Shown here: positions 61,438 through 64,000 of the stretch, piece by piece
Layout of the letters: each line of letters starts with the position of its first letter
Position numbering within the stretch: position 1 is the first letter of the stretch
Assembly (NCBI RefSeq): GCF_010500835.1
Contig: NZ_JAAAMJ010000014.1
Span: 1-64,000, forward strand
Origin: Aurantimonas aggregata
Lineage (GTDB): Bacteria; Pseudomonadota; Alphaproteobacteria; Rhizobiales; Rhizobiaceae
Direction of reading: 5' to 3'
DNA: 64,000 nt
The notes under the pieces: model-generated
What the model was told of the DNA's origin: nothing
Seen by the model: the letters and a program-made list of their open reading frames with translations, nothing else
Database searches by the model: none
Program-made: the position numbers and the translations under genes

Positions 61438-63045
61438 GTGAAGAACCTGAATTACGCGTCCCGCCGCACTGCACTCAAGACGGCGCTCGCCGCCGGGTTT
61501 GCATCGCTGCTTCCGCCTGTCGCATTCGCCCAGGATTCCGCCGCACCCGCGCCGACCGACGCCGCCGTCGGGACGACCGATACGCCGTTCACATTCGACA
61601 TGCTGTCGGAGCAGATGCGCGAGCGGGCAACCCGCCCCTACGAGGCGCCGGCGAACGAGTTGCCGGACGTCATCGCCAATCTCGACTACGACCAGCACCG
61701 GGCGATCCGCTATCGTCCCGACCACGCGTTGTGGCGGACCGAACCGGTCGACTTCCACCTCCAGGCGTTTCATCCGGGATGGATCTTCCGGGAAACCACC
61801 CATGTCTTCATCGGGCAGGACGGCATCTACCGTCCGCATACCTTCACGTCCGAGGATTTCGAGTACCGCCCGCCGCTCGATCCGGCGGCGTTCCAGGGGA
61901 TCGGCCTCGCCGGCGTCGCCGGCTTCCGCATCCACGCGCCGCTGCAGCGGCCGGACTACTACGACGAGATGGTGACCTTCCTCGGGGCGAGCTATTTCCG
62001 CGCTCTCGGCGTTGGCACGCGCTACGGCCTGTCGGCGCGGGGCCTCGCGATCAACACGGCGACCGGGGATCAGGAAGAGTTTCCCCGATTCAACGCCTTC
62101 TACATCGACGCGCCGCGGCCGGGTGAGCACTCGATCCGCCTGATGGCCGAGCTCGACAGCCCGAGCGTCGCCGGCGCCTTCCTGTTCGTCATAACACCCG
62201 GCGTGCAGACCGAGGTCGAGGTCTCGAACCGGCTGTATTTCCGCAACGAGGTCGCGCGCCTCGGCATCGCGCCGCTGACCTCGATGTTCACCTTCGGGGA
62301 GAACGATCGGGCGGGGCGCGACGATTTCCGGCCCGAGGTTCACGACAGCGACGGGCTCTGCATCGAGCGCGCCGACGGGGAGCGGCTCTGGCGCCCGCTG
62401 AAGAACCCGCAGACGCTGGCGCTGTCGTTCTTCCGTGAGACCAGTCCACGCTCGTTCGGCCTGCTGCAGCGGGATCGGTCCTTCGCCAGCTACGAGGATA
62501 CCGAGGCCCGCTACGAGTTGCGGCCGTCCCTGCTCGTCGAGACGCTCGGCGACTGGGGGACTGGAACCATCGCGCTGGCGGAGATTCCGACCGATTCGGA
62601 GGCCAACGACAACATCGTCGCCTTCTGGATTCCGGAGGACCGGCCGACCGCCGGCAGCGCCCTGGAGTTTCGTTACCGCATGTCGTGGGGGCTCGACGCG
62701 CAGACGCCTTCGAGCCTGGCCACGGTCTCGGGCACCTTCGTCGGGGTCGGCGGCAATGCGGCCGCCACCGACATCAATCCGTCGCTGCGCCGATTCGCCA
62801 TCAACTTCGAAGGCGGCACGATCGCCAACCTGCCGGAGGATGCGGAACTCCAGCCGATGATCGACATTTCCCCCAATGCAGTGCTGCTTCACTCGGGGAT
62901 GTCGCGGCTCCCCGACGGCGGCTGGCGTTTGTCGCTGGAAGTCGAACGGCAGGATTCGGAAGCTGTCGAACTGCGCGTGAAACTTTCCATGCTGCAGCGC
63001 ATTATAAGCGAGACTTGGCTCTATCAATGGACGGGCACTCTATGA
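61438..63045 (+). CDS. opgG: Periplasmic glucan biosynthesis protein
   Basis: 535 residues from a GTG at 61438. The N-terminus (YASRRTALKTALAAGFASLL, cut near AFAQD) carries an RR pair as in Tat signals, like OpgD rather than Sec-exported OpgG. The mature OpgG domain has FTFDMLSEQMRERATRPYE, LDYDQHRAIRYRPDHALW, FQLRFHPG-like FHLQAFHPG and SYFRALGVGTRYGLSARGLAINT. It acts on osmoregulated periplasmic glucans made by OpgH. It overlaps a small gene by four bases, followed by opgH. Confidence 0.93.
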   Translation: MKNLNYASRRTALKTALAAGFASLLPPVAFAQDSAAPAPTDAAVGTTDTPFTFDMLSEQMRERATRPYEAPANELPDVIANLDYDQHRAIRYRPDHALWRTEPVDFHLQAFHPGWIFRETTHVFIGQDGIYRPHTFTSEDFEYRPPLDPAAFQGIGLAGVAGFRIHAPLQRPDYYDEMVTFLGASYFRALGVGTRYGLSARGLAINTATGDQEEFPRFNAFYIDAPRPGEHSIRLMAELDSPSVAGAFLFVITPGVQTEVEVSNRLYFRNEVARLGIAPLTSMFTFGENDRAGRDDFRPEVHDSDGLCIERADGERLWRPLKNPQTLALSFFRETSPRSFGLLQRDRSFASYEDTEARYELRPSLLVETLGDWGTGTIALAEIPTDSEANDNIVAFWIPEDRPTAGSALEFRYRMSWGLDAQTPSSLATVSGTFVGVGGNAAATDINPSLRRFAINFEGGTIANLPEDAELQPMIDISPNAVLLHSGMSRLPDGGWRLSLEVERQDSEAVELRVKLSMLQRIISETWLYQWTGTL

Positions 63046-63350
63046 GCACCGTGGCAGATATCGACATGCAGACGAACCTGGGTTCCCTCATCGGCCGGCC
63101 TGACTTGGCGGACGACGTGATCGCGAGCGCGCTCTGCGAACGGCTGCGCGCCGAGGGACGGTCGGACGACGATGCGCACGGCATCCTGTCGTCGGCCCGC
63201 CAGTCGGAGTCCGAAGCAGCGTCCCTGCTCCGGACGATCGCCGTGCCCGCGCCGTCGGCGAAACTGACGATGCCGACGCAGCAGCTGGCTTCGACGCGCC
63301 GGCGGTTTTCGCTCGGCGGCGGGTTTGCCAAGCTCTCGCTGGGCCGCTGA
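63042..63350 (+). CDS. Small hypothetical protein between opgG and opgH
   Basis: 102 residues from an ATG overlapping the opgG stop (ATGA). No signal peptide or membrane segment. It is rich in Ser and Ala, with an Arg-rich C-terminus (STRRRFSLGGGFAKLSLGR). I recognise no family. Its coupling to opgG suggests a role in glucan synthesis control, which is inference only. Confidence 0.6.
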   Translation: MSTVADIDMQTNLGSLIGRPDLADDVIASALCERLRAEGRSDDDAHGILSSARQSESEAASLLRTIAVPAPSAKLTMPTQQLASTRRRFSLGGGFAKLSLGR

Positions 63351-63421
63351 ACGCTATTGGCTGGTCTCGAGCAGGCGGCACTGATCGAGGTCAACGTTTC
63401 GGCCGGTAAAGGAAGACGACG

Positions 63422-64000
63422 TTGATCACGATGAAGCGGATTGTCTTCGCCGCTGCCTCGGCGCTTCTGGCTGCCGTTGCCACCTATCTTTTCTTCGTCG
63501 TCGTGACCGTGAACGGCGTGACCAACCTGCATTTCGTCCAGGTGGGTCTTCTCATGCTCTGCTGTCTCTGGCTGGCATGGGGATTCAACATGGCGCTCGC
63601 CGGCATCCTCGTGCCGCAGCCCCCCCGCCTCGTCGTCGACGCTACGCGCTGGCGCAGCGACAGCCGGACCGCAATCCTCGTTCCGGTCTACAACGAGGAC
63701 GCGCGTGCCGTTTTCGCCCGCGTCGCGGCGATGATCGAGGGCCTGCGCCGTATCGGCCAGCTCGAGCGGTTTCACGTCCATGTGCTGAGTGACTCGACCC
63801 GGATCGAATGCGTCGATGCCGAACGCGAGGGGACCCGGCTGCTGCTCGCCGAGCTCGGCGCGGCCGGGCGGCTCTATTACCGGCATCGCGAGAAGAACGT
63901 CGGGCGCAAGGCCGGCAATATCGAGGACTTCGTCACCAATAGTGGCGGCGCCTACGACTACATGCTGGTGCTGGACGCCGACAGCCTGATGCGGCCGGAG
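63422..64000 (+). CDS. opgH: Glucans biosynthesis glucosyltransferase (5' part)
   Basis: Cut by the right edge after about 193 residues. A TTG at 63422 is chosen because AAGGAAG lies 6 bases upstream; an ATG at 63431 is in frame. Two N-terminal membrane helices (VFAAASALLAAVATYLFFVV; VGLLMLCCLWLAWGFNMALAGIL) precede a GT2 domain with TAILVPVYNEDARAVF, LSDSTR, KNVGRKAGNIEDFV and LVLDADSLM, the start of the D,D,D,QxxRW active site. It polymerises glucose from UDP-glucose at the inner membrane. Confidence 0.93.
   Translation, partial: MITMKRIVFAAASALLAAVATYLFFVVVTVNGVTNLHFVQVGLLMLCCLWLAWGFNMALAGILVPQPPRLVVDATRWRSDSRTAILVPVYNEDARAVFARVAAMIEGLRRIGQLERFHVHVLSDSTRIECVDAEREGTRLLLAELGAAGRLYYRHREKNVGRKAGNIEDFVTNSGGAYDYMLVLDADSLMRPE

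Overview
High-GC DNA with densely packed operons, many ATGA start/stop overlaps and frequent GTG/TTG starts. The gene content (IalB, SapC, ExoD, OpgG/OpgH, GlxA-type carnitine regulator, many periplasmic-binding-protein ABC transporters) suggests an alphaproteobacterium of the Hyphomicrobiales (Rhizobiales). The placement is inferred from gene families, since no rRNA gene or marker is present.

Layout. (1) 1-2771: a broken sorbosone dehydrogenase relic, then a gamma-glutamyltransferase. (2) 957-16874: two divergent operons around a GntR/FCD regulator. The minus arm is UbiD decarboxylase, an SsuA/TauA-type transporter with a frameshifted ATPase, a TIGR02444 protein, flavin prenyltransferase UbiX and the GGT. 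The plus arm is GntR, a complete second transporter of the same type, a medium-chain reductase, a PaaI thioesterase, a VOC protein, an acyl-CoA ligase and a Cds1-like PLP enzyme. Together they look like uptake and CoA-linked, prFMN-dependent catabolism of an unsaturated or aromatic acid. (3) 16871-21235: a degraded mobile-element remnant (serine recombinase, DUF2924, tail-protein-like fragment) beside a truncated, frameshifted LuxR gene. (4) 21427-25963: carnitine degradation (cdhR, cdhC, fused cdhA-cdhB, caiX). (5) 26063-37900: two mirror-image operons, each with LacI, binding protein, two permeases, ATPase and a metallophosphoesterase, sharing a divergent control region with a perfect 14-bp palindrome. 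(6) 38033-41454: an orphan MuF (phage head morphogenesis) protein with a CDI-type nuclease toxin C-terminus, followed by three tandem immunity genes separated by scars of toxin 3' ends. This is the most unusual locus. (7) 41571-47225: PRC-barrel protein, DUF21/CBS membrane protein, ExoD, and a ModE-like regulator with modABC. (8) 47332-53145: a textbook sigma-54 promoter ahead of a PotABCD-type transporter, an Asp/Glu/hydantoin racemase and a GNAT enzyme. (9) 53347-56183: small envelope and hypothetical genes. (10) 56335-59580: pabB-pabA-pabC with a convergent short DHFR-like gene. (11) 59743-64000: MarR, aldose 1-epimerase and the osmoregulated periplasmic glucan genes opgG-opgH, with opgH cut by the window end.

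Three conserved genes carry apparent one-base frameshifts (about 4495, 20855 and 35683). These may be real inactivations or base-call errors, and this should be settled before functional conclusions are drawn. I saw no tRNA, rRNA or CRISPR array.
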